Shown piece by piece: positions 1 through 8,418 of a stretch of 64,000 bases of DNA. This DNA comes from JAMZMI01 sp964353015 (GTDB taxonomy: Bacteria > Bacteroidota > Bacteroidia > Cytophagales > Cyclobacteriaceae), in contig CAYGUA010000012.1 of the NCBI GenBank assembly GCA_964353015.1, positions 1 to 64,000 on the forward strand, given 5' to 3'. The position numbers and the translations under genes are program-made. A model generated the notes under the pieces. The model did no database searches and was not told where the DNA came from. It saw only the letters and a program-made list of their open reading frames with translations. Numbering within the stretch: position 1 is the first letter of the stretch; each line of letters opens with the position of its first letter.

Positions 1-71
1 TTTAAGTTAATGAATCAGTTTCTTGGAATAGTAATATGATGGGAAGCTAAAGGTTGGCATGAATTAACTGC

Positions 72-848
72 ATGAAATCAATAATCATTTCAATAGTCAT
101 AGTAGCATGTTGGAACATGGCCGTGGGTCAGTCACTGACTTTCGATCAACTTTTAAAATTTTATGAAAAAGGAAGCGGACAAAGGCTAGACGACTCAACA
201 GCCTTTAAATACTTTGACTTCACTCCTAATGAATATGTTCGTGAACTAGAAACTGGAATAATACTCTTCCGAACTCAAAATCATATCGCTCTGACTGCCG
301 AAACAAACTGTGGAGCAGGTGGGTACTGTGGCAGTAGCAACGTTTCGAATTTTAGATACAACGGTGATCTAATAGATCGAGCCGCATTTGAATCTGGATA
401 TGGCGATTGTGTATTTTCTAATGATCGTGACAACATTTTCGTTTCTGATACACTATTGATCTTTGCGGATTTGGATTTTGAAGTAGCTGATTGTATGAGT
501 GATGAAGAAGTCGTTATAAAAAATGAACTACAGATTGAATACGTCTTTATAAATAATGGAAAATTTGACCGTCCAATCATCAGAAAAATCGATACGAAAA
601 GAAAATACTACATTGGGTCTTCCCATTTTTTGAAACCAAGTGATTTGGTCAAGTATTCCAAAGATGAGCTTGCAACAATAAGAAACGAAATATTTGCCTC
701 TCATGGATACACTTTTGACACTCCAAAGTGGCAACAGTACTTTGGACAACAAGAATGGTACAAACCGATCGACAAAGAGGTCGATAAATACCTTTCCATG
801 ATAGAACGTCATAACATCAAAGAACTATTAAAGGCAGAAGGAAAATAG
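72..848 (+). CDS. Secreted YARHG-domain protein
   Basis: A 258-residue exported protein of unknown molecular role. Residues 1-19 form a signal peptide (basic start, hydrophobic stretch, cleavage near AVGQ-S). The C-terminal part, about residues 190-245, matches the YARHG domain: an acidic and basic helix, then IRNEIFASHGYTF, then a tryptophan-rich stretch ending in EWYKP. YARHG domains are extracellular modules in many bacteria, sometimes linked to peptidase or phosphatase partners; the precise function is unknown. The middle third has four cysteines that could form disulfides after export. The gene stands alone, with loosely packed sequence on both sides. Start at the ATG directly before the signal peptide. 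The domain call is fairly sure; the function is not. Confidence 0.8.
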   Translation: MKSIIISIVIVACWNMAVGQSLTFDQLLKFYEKGSGQRLDDSTAFKYFDFTPNEYVRELETGIILFRTQNHIALTAETNCGAGGYCGSSNVSNFRYNGDLIDRAAFESGYGDCVFSNDRDNIFVSDTLLIFADLDFEVADCMSDEEVVIKNELQIEYVFINNGKFDRPIIRKIDTKRKYYIGSSHFLKPSDLVKYSKDELATIRNEIFASHGYTFDTPKWQQYFGQQEWYKPIDKEVDKYLSMIERHNIKELLKAEGK

Positions 849-939
849 ACTCATGCCAACATATGCTATGAATGAATGGGGTTTTATCGGTCAGGAAATT
901 GTCGTGGGGACGCCCGGTCTGCCACACTAGCGAGCCTCA

Positions 940-957
940 TATTTTAAATTTAAAATA
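940..957. repeat. Perfect 18-bp AT-only palindrome
   Basis: TATTTTAAATTTAAAATA reads the same on both strands. It lies in the 203-bp gap between the YARHG gene and the next lipoprotein gene. It could be an operator or a hairpin, but its composition makes chance quite possible. Confidence 0.3.
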
Positions 958-1051
958 AGACCGAGCTTTGTAAGCATTGCTATGATGAGCTTGAAAGGTC
1001 ATTACTTTCTAACCTGCACGATTCATAGCTAGTCCTAAACACAATTAGATA

Positions 1052-1489
1052 ATGCGCAAACTGATTCTTTTAGCCTTGGTATTAACCAACTGTTCAACTC
1101 AGAATTCTGATCAGATCATCGAATTGAACTTAAAGAATTTGGAGTTGAACGACATTATTTTGGAACCACTTGATTCGTCGGAACTTGAAATTATGGTGCA
1201 ATATGAACTCAGGGAAAAATGGGATGGCGAACTACAATTCCTGAATCAATTCTACCCTCCTTCCTATGTTCTTGATAATGAGGATGATGAAAAGGGAAAA
1301 TTCGTTCAGCGATTTTTGGAAAAATATGATGCTTTATGGTTGCCATTTAGTTTTCAAAATGAAGCGCTAAAACTGATACTACTAAAAAATGGCGATTCGA
1401 AAGACTGGGCTGCCAAAGGTTATGAACTCAGACTTTTTTATCCAAATTGTCAGGAAGACAGGTTTTATCCGATTGAAATTGCCCGGTAA
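1052..1489 (+). CDS. Hypothetical lipoprotein, probably truncated
   Basis: A 145-residue protein with a lipoprotein-type signal (LALVLTNCS; lipidated Cys at about residue 14), so it is probably anchored in the outer membrane or periplasm. No family was recognised. It is rich in acidic and aromatic residues and has no repeats. The stop (TAA at 1487-1489) is followed in the same frame by 74 more sense codons up to a TAA at 1712-1714, with protein-like composition. The simplest reading is that one original gene of about 220 codons has acquired a nonsense mutation. The first part may still be expressed. Confidence 0.55.
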   Translation: MRKLILLALVLTNCSTQNSDQIIELNLKNLELNDIILEPLDSSELEIMVQYELREKWDGELQFLNQFYPPSYVLDNEDDEKGKFVQRFLEKYDALWLPFSFQNEALKLILLKNGDSKDWAAKGYELRLFYPNCQEDRFYPIEIAR

Positions 1490-1714
1490 TATCATGACCT
1501 TCCGATCGTGGAATTGGAAATAAATACAATCATAAAATTTCAAAGCAATGGAAGTTTATCATCTGTTCAGTACGCTCACACATGCTCTGATGTGATAATT
1601 GACAATAAAACAAATTGCTTTTCTGACACTGTTAAAGTTCATTTTGAACGGATGCCCAACAACAGTTTAATGGAAACAGATCGGGATACTTTAAAACACA
1701 ATTATGAAATTTAA
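1490..1714 (+). pseudogene. In-frame C-terminal remnant of the preceding lipoprotein gene
   Basis: This continues the reading frame of the upstream lipoprotein gene directly after its TAA and stays open to 1714. A GTG at 1508 could start a 68-residue product, but there is no signal peptide and no independent start context. The translated sequence contains two cysteines in a soluble, beta-rich-looking stretch (SSVQYAHTCSDVI and NKTNCFSD). I read it as the detached end of the same gene rather than a separate gene. Confidence 0.45.
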
Positions 1715-1924
1715 CTTTGTTTGAAAATCGCCAGCTTGCCTACGGTGAGTGAGCAATATCGAGCTTTCTAATCCATGGATGATTGTAAATGAAAATAGAA
1801 ACACTCAGCACAATAAAATCTATCTTTCCAGCCAAATTTATTCTGAAGGAGACATTTGAAGGAGCTTCGGAATCTTGAATTAAGCTGCTAGCCACAGCGC
1901 TATATCACTGAATTAAATCTCAAT

Positions 1925-3463
1925 TTGAAAAATACAAGACACATACCACTCCTTTTCATTCTATTAGGAAGTCTACTCTTTTCTTCATGTTCATCAGATG
2001 AACCAATTGGTGCGGAGTATTCTTTTAAAGTTGCTCAAGACGTGGAGCAAAATATCAGCGATTTTCAGAGCGTTCAATTTAATTCCAACAACATTCTCGA
2101 TTTAGGTTTTTATAAAGGAGAGGTTTGGATAAAATTAGAGATCTCCAACGGAAAAACTCCGGCATCTTTCATTGTTTTATGTAATGATTTGATCAATCAT
2201 AATTATAGGTTTTATACCCTGGATAAATTAAAAAACACATTCGTAACCAATCAAAAAGAAGTAAACCTTGAAAAATACGATCATCGCTCATTCCATTTTG
2301 CCAAGCCAAACTTTCAAATCGATTTAGACGCATACGAGGAAGGCACTTTTCTCATCACCACGTCAAGTGACGGAAGAATCCTTCAGGCTACTCCGCGGCT
2401 GATTACCTCAAATGAATTTATCACCGTCAAGCAGCAAACGCTGTTAATTGATACGGTTTTTTATGGCTCCATTCTCCTGATCTTATTGATCAATCTGTTT
2501 TATTTCCGATTGATTAGGAGTGACATTTATTACTATTATGGGGCCTATATTTTAACAGGCTGCCTGATGTATTTATTTGTTGAAGGGAGGCTTTACGGCC
2601 TAGGTGCTAGTCATATATTGATTGATCACCTCATGTTTATTGCTATTAGGTTATGGATTCTATCGGGTATCCTGTTTACCACAAGGTTTCTGGAAACCAA
2701 AACAACCAACCCAAAGTATTACAAGTTTATCATGATCATGCTGGCGTTAACTCTTGGCAGCAGCACCATTTACCAATTTGTTTTTTCACGCTTTTCAATA
2801 AGCACCTTACATCAACTTGAAAATCTCATAGGATTTATCTGGATCATTTTATCGCTGATAACCGTGGGAATTGCTTTTAAAAAGAGGAAAAATAAATCTA
2901 TCTATTATCTCATTTCATATTCTACCCTTCTATTTTTTGTCACTCTTGGTCTTATCGACAGTCACACCACTATGTTGCCTGGCGATCCGTTCTCCTATTT
3001 TAAAATCGGGACTGTCTTTGAATTTATTGGCTTCACGTATTTTATCACAGTTCTGGTAAAGCAGAAGCTGGCAATAAATGAAAGCCTGGAAAAAGAACTG
3101 TCTAAAAGTCGTACGGAACTACAAGAAAAGGACAAGTTATTAGCCACTAAAAACACAGACCTAATTAGTGTATTTAAGCTGATAGAAAATTCCTTCGCCA
3201 GCGACTCTGATTGGAATGATTTTAAGGAAAGGTTTAAAACATTGAACCCTGATTTCGTCACCTCACTTATGGCAAAGCATGCTGATTTGTCAAAGTCAGA
3301 AATTCGCCTGCTCACTTTAATAAGAATTGGATATTCACAGAAGGAAATAGCTACGATTTTGAACATTGCTCCAGACAGTGTGAAGAAGTTGAGAAGTAGA
3401 GCTAGAAAGAAGCTAAATCTTCAGGATTCCGTGAGCCTGACCGATTACCTGCTCAAGTTTTAA
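1925..3463 (+). CDS. 7TM-DISM sensor fused to a LuxR-type HTH
   Basis: A 512-residue membrane-tethered regulator. Residues 1-23 are a signal with a lipobox-like LLFSSCSS. About 30-165 is a periplasmic beta-rich domain of the 7TMR-DISMED2 type (DLGFYKGEVWIKLEISN). About 175-375 contains seven hydrophobic helices (7TM-DISM module). A charged coiled coil follows (about 380-420). The C-terminus, about 445-512, is a helix-turn-helix: LSKSEIRLLTLIRIGYSQKEIA then NIAPDSVKKLRSRARKKL, the recognition pattern of LuxR/GerE-like domains in this phylum. It probably senses a periplasmic ligand and regulates transcription from the membrane. Translation appears to start at TTG 1925, the only start that leaves a good signal peptide. 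The ligand and targets are unknown. Confidence 0.8.
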   Translation: MKNTRHIPLLFILLGSLLFSSCSSDEPIGAEYSFKVAQDVEQNISDFQSVQFNSNNILDLGFYKGEVWIKLEISNGKTPASFIVLCNDLINHNYRFYTLDKLKNTFVTNQKEVNLEKYDHRSFHFAKPNFQIDLDAYEEGTFLITTSSDGRILQATPRLITSNEFITVKQQTLLIDTVFYGSILLILLINLFYFRLIRSDIYYYYGAYILTGCLMYLFVEGRLYGLGASHILIDHLMFIAIRLWILSGILFTTRFLETKTTNPKYYKFIMIMLALTLGSSTIYQFVFSRFSISTLHQLENLIGFIWIILSLITVGIAFKKRKNKSIYYLISYSTLLFFVTLGLIDSHTTMLPGDPFSYFKIGTVFEFIGFTYFITVLVKQKLAINESLEKELSKSRTELQEKDKLLATKNTDLISVFKLIENSFASDSDWNDFKERFKTLNPDFVTSLMAKHADLSKSEIRLLTLIRIGYSQKEIATILNIAPDSVKKLRSRARKKLNLQDSVSLTDYLLKF

Positions 3464-3485
3464 GATTTACCCTTTATTTTAAAAG

Positions 3486-3513
3486 CATGGACATAAAGTT
3501 ATTTATATCCATG
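3486..3513. terminator. Hairpin after the 7TM-DISM regulator
   Basis: A 12-bp stem with one mismatch (CATGGACATAAA / TTTATATCCATG) and a 4-nt loop lies 22 bp after the stop codon. There is no clear T-run after it, so termination is only a possibility. Confidence 0.35.
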
Positions 3514-3545
3514 TCCTCAGCCACACCCTCGACTATTACGAGTGA

Positions 3546-3860
3546 GCTATATTTTTAGGGTCATTTGACCGGGATCTTAGTGATCATTCTAGCAGAGCCT
3601 TTTGGCAGATGGATGACTTTGCCAAGGTAAACGATTGCTGGAGCCCACTTAAGGACGAATCATTATACTTTAAAAACCCAAAAATTATTCCCGCTCTGGA
3701 CAGCTACACAGAGTCGGAGGCAGGATTTTTCATGATGCGTACGCCCTGGTTTTCTGAACCGTTGTGAGCTTTGGAAGATTTTACTAGCTTTATCTATGGG
3801 GTGAACATTGATACAAGCCTGGCGTTGGCCAGCATTGTGATGCGACCATCCAAAAAATAA
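3546..3860 (+). pseudogene. Decayed reading frame with an internal TGA
   Basis: From 3546 one frame is open for 73 codons, hits TGA at 3765-3767, then continues open to TAA at 3858-3860. The translation looks like real protein (FDRDLSDHSSRAFWQMDDF, FFMMRTPWFSEPL, then SFIYGVNIDTSLALASIV) and has no usable start codon. Another in-frame stop lies just upstream (TGA 3543). I do not recognise the family. This is the main content of the roughly 400-bp gap between the 7TM-DISM regulator and the next membrane protein. It is probably a gene remnant rather than a functional gene. Confidence 0.45.
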
Positions 3861-3871
3861 ATAGATTAAAA

Positions 3872-4489
3872 ATGACCTTAAAGAAAATTCATTACATATC
3901 GGGGCTGATAATATCAGTTTTCATTGGGCTTCATTTATTCAATCATTTTTGCAGCATTTTCGGTGCGGATAAACACCTGGAAGTCATGGATTTTTTGCGG
4001 CAGTTTTACCGAAACATCATTGTTGAATCGATGCTATTGCTTGCTGTACTTGTACAAATTATTTCAGGACTCAAACTATTTATAACCACCCGAAAATCAG
4101 CCACCTCTTACTTTGACAAACTACATATTTGGACAGGTCTGTATTTTGCTATTTTTTTCATAATTCACATAAGTTCTGTTTTGGGCGGGCGACTTATTTT
4201 GAATCTTGACACCAATTTTTATTTTGGAGTAGCAGGTCTAAATACCTTTCCTTTTAATTTATTCTTCATACCATATTATGGACTTGCAATTTTTTCTTTT
4301 TTCGGGCACATTGCCTCAATTCACAGTAAAAAAATGAAACTAACTATTTTGGGTTTGTCGCCAAATAATCAGTCAATTGCAATCTTGGTTTTTGGACTTG
4401 TTTTCACAATTCTTGTTTTTTACGGATTGACAAACCAGTTTAACGGAGTAACCATACCAAAAGCATACGAAGTGTTAATTGGAAAATAA
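3872..4489 (+). CDS. Multi-helix membrane protein with heme-b-like histidines
   Basis: A 205-residue integral membrane protein with about five hydrophobic helices. Several histidines lie in or beside helices: KIHYISG and GLHLFNHF in the first, KLHIWTG and FIIHISSVLGG around the third, FFGHIASIH near the fourth. Such spacing resembles membrane cytochromes b (succinate dehydrogenase membrane anchors or ferric-reductase-like proteins), so heme binding is plausible but unproven. No partner enzyme gene is adjacent, which argues against a standard succinate dehydrogenase anchor. It follows the decayed frame by 11 bp, so the two may once have been co-transcribed. Confidence 0.6.
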   Translation: MTLKKIHYISGLIISVFIGLHLFNHFCSIFGADKHLEVMDFLRQFYRNIIVESMLLLAVLVQIISGLKLFITTRKSATSYFDKLHIWTGLYFAIFFIIHISSVLGGRLILNLDTNFYFGVAGLNTFPFNLFFIPYYGLAIFSFFGHIASIHSKKMKLTILGLSPNNQSIAILVFGLVFTILVFYGLTNQFNGVTIPKAYEVLIGK

Positions 4490-4687
4490 AAACAACAATC
4501 CCTTCTCACATCTGCAATCATTGCTCTGAGACAAGTAAGCCTTGTTGAAAGGCATTTTGTCCAGGATTTCAGAGATCATTCAACCAGCGCCTGTTGGGTA
4601 TTGAATTAGTTCTCCAAGCCAAAAAATCGCTGGATCACAGACCTGAAACATGGATCTTGAAATTACTCAGCGATTTCCAACCAAAAA

Positions 4688-6070
4688 CTACCCAGCAATC
4701 AACTCCTTGATATCCATCATCAGTTTTTGGGCCAGATGATCCGCAGTGGAAGCACTGTCAGATTCTGCATAAATCCTGATGATTGGCTCGGTGTTGGATT
4801 TTCTCAAATGCACCCATTCTGTTCCAAACTCGATCTTCAATCCGTCGATGGTATTAGAAGGATTTTTGGCATATTTCTCCTTCAATGAGGCCAGCACTTC
4901 ATCCAGATCCAACTCAGGTGAGAGCTCTATTTTGTTTTTGGAGATATGGTAGCTCGGATATTTGGCTTTAAGCATTGAGCAGCTTTTACCGAATTCTGCC
5001 AGGTGTGAAAGAAACAAAGCGATTCCCACAAGCGCATCGCGTCCATAATGAAGCTCTGGCAAGATCACGCCACCATTGCCTTCACCGCCAATCACTGCAT
5101 TGGTTTCTTTCATTTTGGTTACCACATTGACTTCACCAACTGCCGCAGCAGCATATTGGCAGCCATGTTTCTCAGTCACATCACGTAGCGCACGTGTAGA
5201 AGACAAATTCGAAACAGTGTTTCCTTTCTTTTTACCTAAAACATAATCAGCAATCGCCACTAGGGTATATTCTTCACCAAATGGTTCGCCATCTTCGGTG
5301 ATCATTACGAGTCTGTCTACATCAGGATCCACTACAAATCCAAGATGATAATCCCCACCATTTAGCTCACTGCAGATATGCTGGATATTTTCTGGAAGCG
5401 GCTCTGGGTTGTGAGGAAAAATGCCGTTAGGTTCACAGTATAGTTCTGTGACTTCTACACCCAATTTTTTCAAAAGTCGAGGTACGGCGATTCCTCCTGT
5501 ACTGTTCACAGCATCTACCACTACTTTGAATCCCTTTTTCTTTATGGCTGGTACATTTACTAAATCCAGTGCAAGAATCTGATCAATGTGCCAATCTATG
5601 TAGGAATCATTTTTCTCGAATGAGCCAAACTTTTTAGGTTCACTAAAAAGGATCTCTTTTCCTTCAGCCCATTCCAGCACCTTCTCGCCATCCGCTGAGG
5701 AGATAAATTCCCCTCTTTCATTGAGAAGTTTCAAGGCGTTCCATCCTGATGGATTGTGGCTGGCAGTAAGGATGATTCCTCCCTGTGCATTTTCAGCTAC
5801 GACAGCCATTTCTACAGTAGGCGTGGTAGACAAGCCAAGGTCTATCACATCTATGCCCTGAGCACGAAGTGTGCTTTCTATAATGGAGCGAAAAAGAACA
5901 CCAGAAGGTCTGGCATCTCGTCCTAATACGATCTTTGGTTTTTCATGCCTTTCTTTGATCCACATGCCATATCCAGCAGCGAATTTGGCAACATCTATTG
6001 GGGTGAGTGTTTCTCCCACTCTACCTCCCACCGTGCCACGAAGGCCGGATATTGATTTAATTAATGTCAA
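4688..6070 (-). CDS. glmM: Phosphoglucosamine mutase / phosphomannomutase family
   Basis: Alpha-D-phosphohexomutase of 460 residues, the usual length. It most likely interconverts glucosamine-6-phosphate and glucosamine-1-phosphate for UDP-GlcNAc and peptidoglycan synthesis in the cytoplasm. The catalytic serine is in TASHNP (102-107, Ser104). The Mg-binding loop is DPDVDR (248-253). The sugar-binding loop is GEGNGGV. The C-terminal phosphate-binding loop is RKSNTEPIIRIY. The N-terminal SGLRGTVGG is also typical. The family includes phosphomannomutases with the same motifs, so substrate specificity is inferred. Monocistronic on the minus strand, with mazG and a small membrane protein upstream. 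Confidence 0.9.
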   Translation of the reverse strand: MTLIKSISGLRGTVGGRVGETLTPIDVAKFAAGYGMWIKERHEKPKIVLGRDARPSGVLFRSIIESTLRAQGIDVIDLGLSTTPTVEMAVVAENAQGGIILTASHNPSGWNALKLLNERGEFISSADGEKVLEWAEGKEILFSEPKKFGSFEKNDSYIDWHIDQILALDLVNVPAIKKKGFKVVVDAVNSTGGIAVPRLLKKLGVEVTELYCEPNGIFPHNPEPLPENIQHICSELNGGDYHLGFVVDPDVDRLVMITEDGEPFGEEYTLVAIADYVLGKKKGNTVSNLSSTRALRDVTEKHGCQYAAAAVGEVNVVTKMKETNAVIGGEGNGGVILPELHYGRDALVGIALFLSHLAEFGKSCSMLKAKYPSYHISKNKIELSPELDLDEVLASLKEKYAKNPSNTIDGLKIEFGTEWVHLRKSNTEPIIRIYAESDSASTADHLAQKLMMDIKELIAG

Positions 6071-6149
6071 TTTTTAATGATTTGATTTGGCGGTAAAACT
6101 CGAACACAACCATAAGTTGGCTGTGATTATAAACACCAATTATGTGTCT

Positions 6150-6380
6150 TTATTTGAATTTTTCAAGAACCTTGGTTACCTCTGAATCTGGGTTCCCACA
6201 TGATTCTCCTGCGGTTACTGTCTTTCCACAGTAGCCACAGGTGGCTCCTTCTTTATTAAGGAAAGGACTTTGTGAAGCACAAGTCCCTTTAAACTCTCCA
6301 TTTTTTTTAAAGATCAGTCTGACAGACATCAAAATAAAAAACAATGCAATAAATCCAATTCCAAGTAATACGGTAGGCAT
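6150..6380 (-). CDS. Small membrane protein with CxxC motif
   Basis: A 76-residue protein if translation starts at ATG 6380, which gives an immediate N-terminal transmembrane helix (TVLLGIGFIALFFILMSVRLIF). Longer starts upstream would put 22 poorly conserved-looking residues before the helix and overlap the divergent mazG leader. After the helix comes a soluble tail with four cysteines: GTCAS, TCGYCGK and SCGN. This resembles a small metal- or disulfide-binding module. Similar small proteins occur widely in Bacteroidota, labelled only as membrane or secreted proteins. Function unknown. It is divergent from mazG. Confidence 0.65.
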   Translation of the reverse strand: MPTVLLGIGFIALFFILMSVRLIFKKNGEFKGTCASQSPFLNKEGATCGYCGKTVTAGESCGNPDSEVTKVLEKFK

Positions 6381-6460
6381 AAGCTTACAATTTGAGGCAA
6401 AAATAAAGAATCTTTGTGTTCCTTTTACCTCAACACAAACAAACATCTAAAAATTTCACA

Positions 6461-7276
6461 ATGTCGAAACAATTATCTAAGCCCGATCCAAATAGAAAAG
6501 CAAAGCTTGAAGCCTTTGATCGTTTGCTTACAATCATGGATGAATTGAGAGAAAATTGCCCTTGGGATAAAAAACAAACGATGGAAACGCTGCGGCATTT
6601 AACTATCGAAGAAACGTATGAACTGGGTGATGCCATCCTGGAAAATGATTTGGAGGAGGTGAAAAAAGAATTGGGAGATTTGATGCTTCATCTCACTTTT
6701 TACTCAAGGATTGGATCAGAGAAGGGGGCGTTTGACATGGCGGATGTGCTCAACCAGGTTTGCGAAAAGCTGATCAGACGGCATCCACACATCTATGGTG
6801 ATACGGTGGCGACTGATGAAAAAACGGTCAAAGAAAACTGGGAAAAGATAAAACTTAAAGAAAATGGAAACGCGACTGTACTTGGGGGCGTGCCAAAATC
6901 TTTGCCAGCGATGGTCAAAGCCATGAGAATCCAGGAAAAGGCAAAAGGTGCAGGTTTTGACTGGGAAGAAAAAGAACAAGTCTGGGAAAAGGTAGAGGAA
7001 GAAATGAATGAATTCAAGAATGAATTTAATATAGAAGATGCATCAGCCATCGATCATGAAAAGGCGCAAAACGAATTTGGAGATTTACTTTTTTCGCTTA
7101 TAAATTATTCACGATTCATTAACATCAATCCTGAGGAAGCTCTGGAAAGAACGAATAAAAAATTTATCAAAAGGTTCACCTATCTCGAGACAGAATCAAA
7201 CAAGGATGGAAAAAGCCTGGGGGAAATGACTTTAGCCGAAATGGACGAATATTGGAATAGAGCTAAAAAACTTTAG
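6461..7276 (+). CDS. mazG: MazG nucleoside triphosphate pyrophosphohydrolase
   Basis: Hydrolyses nucleoside triphosphates to monophosphates and pyrophosphate, as house-cleaning or ppGpp-related control. Start chosen at ATG 6461, giving 271 residues, typical of two-domain MazG. The first MazG domain has the metal-binding pattern EETYE (50-54) with ELGD (70-73). The second repeats the acidic arrangement in HEKAQNEFGDLLFSLINYSRF. CPWDKKQT near residue 35 is a family signature. An earlier in-frame ATG at 6416 would add 15 residues overlapping the promoter of the divergent gene. Confident call. Confidence 0.92.
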   Translation: MSKQLSKPDPNRKAKLEAFDRLLTIMDELRENCPWDKKQTMETLRHLTIEETYELGDAILENDLEEVKKELGDLMLHLTFYSRIGSEKGAFDMADVLNQVCEKLIRRHPHIYGDTVATDEKTVKENWEKIKLKENGNATVLGGVPKSLPAMVKAMRIQEKAKGAGFDWEEKEQVWEKVEEEMNEFKNEFNIEDASAIDHEKAQNEFGDLLFSLINYSRFININPEEALERTNKKFIKRFTYLETESNKDGKSLGEMTLAEMDEYWNRAKKL

Positions 7277-7437
7277 CAAATATTGCTGTGGACCAGTTTT
7301 GACCTTGATCCCTTAGATATGGCGTTATATAATCAAAATAGCCATTGTCATCGAATAGCAGGGGACAAATGACAGGCAAATTTTTCTGGAGGGTTTATAT
7401 TCGCCTAGTTTTTATCATTTAACCTAAATCTTCTATT

Positions 7438-7842
7438 ATGATTAAAGAATTCAAAACCTTCATTATGAAGGGAAACATTCTTGATTTGGCTGTTGCCGTG
7501 ATCATTGGTGCAGCTTTCAAATCAATCGTTACTTCATTTGTGAATGACATTATCATGCCTCCAATTGGGGTGCTTCTTGGTGGTGTGGATTTTTCTGATC
7601 TTGTTTTCGTACTTATCAATGCATCTGAAGGTGTTGATGCTGTTACAATCAACTATGGAAAATTCATCCAGACAATCATTGATTTTCTGATCATTGCCTT
7701 TGTTGTTTTCATGGTCATTAAGGGATACAATACCATGCAGCGCAAAAAAGAAGAGGAGCCAGCTCCTGCACCAGATCCAGTTCCAACAAACGAAGAAGTT
7801 TTATTGGGCGAGATTCGTGATTTGCTAAAATCAGGCAAATAA
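7438..7842 (+). CDS. mscL: Large-conductance mechanosensitive channel
   Basis: A 134-residue inner-membrane channel that opens at high membrane tension to release solutes in hypo-osmotic shock. The N-terminal amphipathic helix and first transmembrane helix have the MscL signature (FIMKGNILDLAVAVIIGAAF, then VNDIIMPPIG). The second transmembrane helix is DFLIIAFVVFMVIKGYN. The cytoplasmic tail is acidic with a proline/alanine linker, then a terminal helix (EEVLLGEIRDLLK), as expected. Monocistronic, with a strong terminator after it. Confidence 0.95.
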   Translation: MIKEFKTFIMKGNILDLAVAVIIGAAFKSIVTSFVNDIIMPPIGVLLGGVDFSDLVFVLINASEGVDAVTINYGKFIQTIIDFLIIAFVVFMVIKGYNTMQRKKEEEPAPAPDPVPTNEEVLLGEIRDLLKSGK

Positions 7843-7863
7843 GAATCTACCTATAATATCGAG

Positions 7864-7893
7864 AACGGGCCGGGAAACTTGCCCGTTTTTTTT
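7864..7893 (+). terminator. Rho-independent terminator of mscL
   Basis: Stem AACGGGC / GCCCGTT around a 10-nt loop, followed by seven T. It ends the mscL transcript 22 bp after the stop. Confidence 0.88.
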
Positions 7894-7933
7894 GTTATTT
7901 AAAACTTATTTGAACCGCTCAGGTTTTGAGATC

Positions 7934-8371
7934 ATGCATCTAATAATCACTACAAAGGTTGAAGCTGAAATGGCGACAGTCAAAGATGGCTTCACCAAGG
8001 AGCTGTTTCTTGCTTTGAATCCCCCTTTTCCTAAGGTGGACTTATTGGAATTTGGTGGTTGCAAAGAAGGAGATATGGTCTCCATAAAATTAAAATTTCC
8101 GTTTTTCAGTCAAATTTGGAAGAGTGAAATATATGCGGATTCCCTCACTGATACGGAATGGTATTTTGCTGATAGAGGTGTACAGTTACCTTTTTTTCTT
8201 AAAACTTGGAATCACCGACATGTCGTTTGTCAACAGGCAGGGGGTTCTTTGATAATTGACGATATCAATTATACTTCCGGGCTGATTATTACAGATTGGC
8301 TCCTTTATCCAGTGCTGTTGGGCCAATTTCTGTATCGCAAACCCAAATACAAAAGTTGGTTTAAAAAATAA
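7934..8371 (+). CDS. SRPBCC-superfamily ligand-binding-like protein
   Basis: A cytoplasmic protein of 145 residues from ATG 7934. An earlier TTG at 7892 would start inside the mscL terminator and is rejected. The sequence alternates beta strands and ends in a long helix, as in START/SRPBCC folds. The segments FTKELFLALNPPFPKV, GVQLPFFLKTWNHRHVV and GLIITDWLLYPVLLGQFLYRKP are typical of a Bacteroidota branch of this superfamily. Ligand unknown. It is convergent with a thioredoxin-like gene and separated from it by a hairpin. Confidence 0.7.
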   Translation: MHLIITTKVEAEMATVKDGFTKELFLALNPPFPKVDLLEFGGCKEGDMVSIKLKFPFFSQIWKSEIYADSLTDTEWYFADRGVQLPFFLKTWNHRHVVCQQAGGSLIIDDINYTSGLIITDWLLYPVLLGQFLYRKPKYKSWFKK

Positions 8372-8394
8372 AAGCAACTCTTAAAGCTGCTTTT
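8370..8394. terminator. Bidirectional hairpin between convergent genes
   Basis: Stem AAAAGCA / TGCTTTT with an 11-nt loop. It overlaps the stop of the SRPBCC gene and precedes the end of the convergent redoxin gene. A/T runs on both sides fit a modest two-way terminator. Confidence 0.5.
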
Positions 8395-8418
8395 AAATGT
8401 TTTCTGATTGCTACTGGA

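Noticed and set aside
940..957. Palindrome as a transposon end or phage attachment site
   Set aside because: It consists only of A and T, has no partner copy, and no transposase or integrase is nearby.
4490..4687. Possible short gene between the membrane protein and glmM
   Set aside because: Every frame I tried has early stops and none has a plausible start.
7892..7933. Earlier TTG start for the SRPBCC-like gene
   Set aside because: It lies in the T-run of the mscL terminator, and ATG 7934 gives a normal protein.
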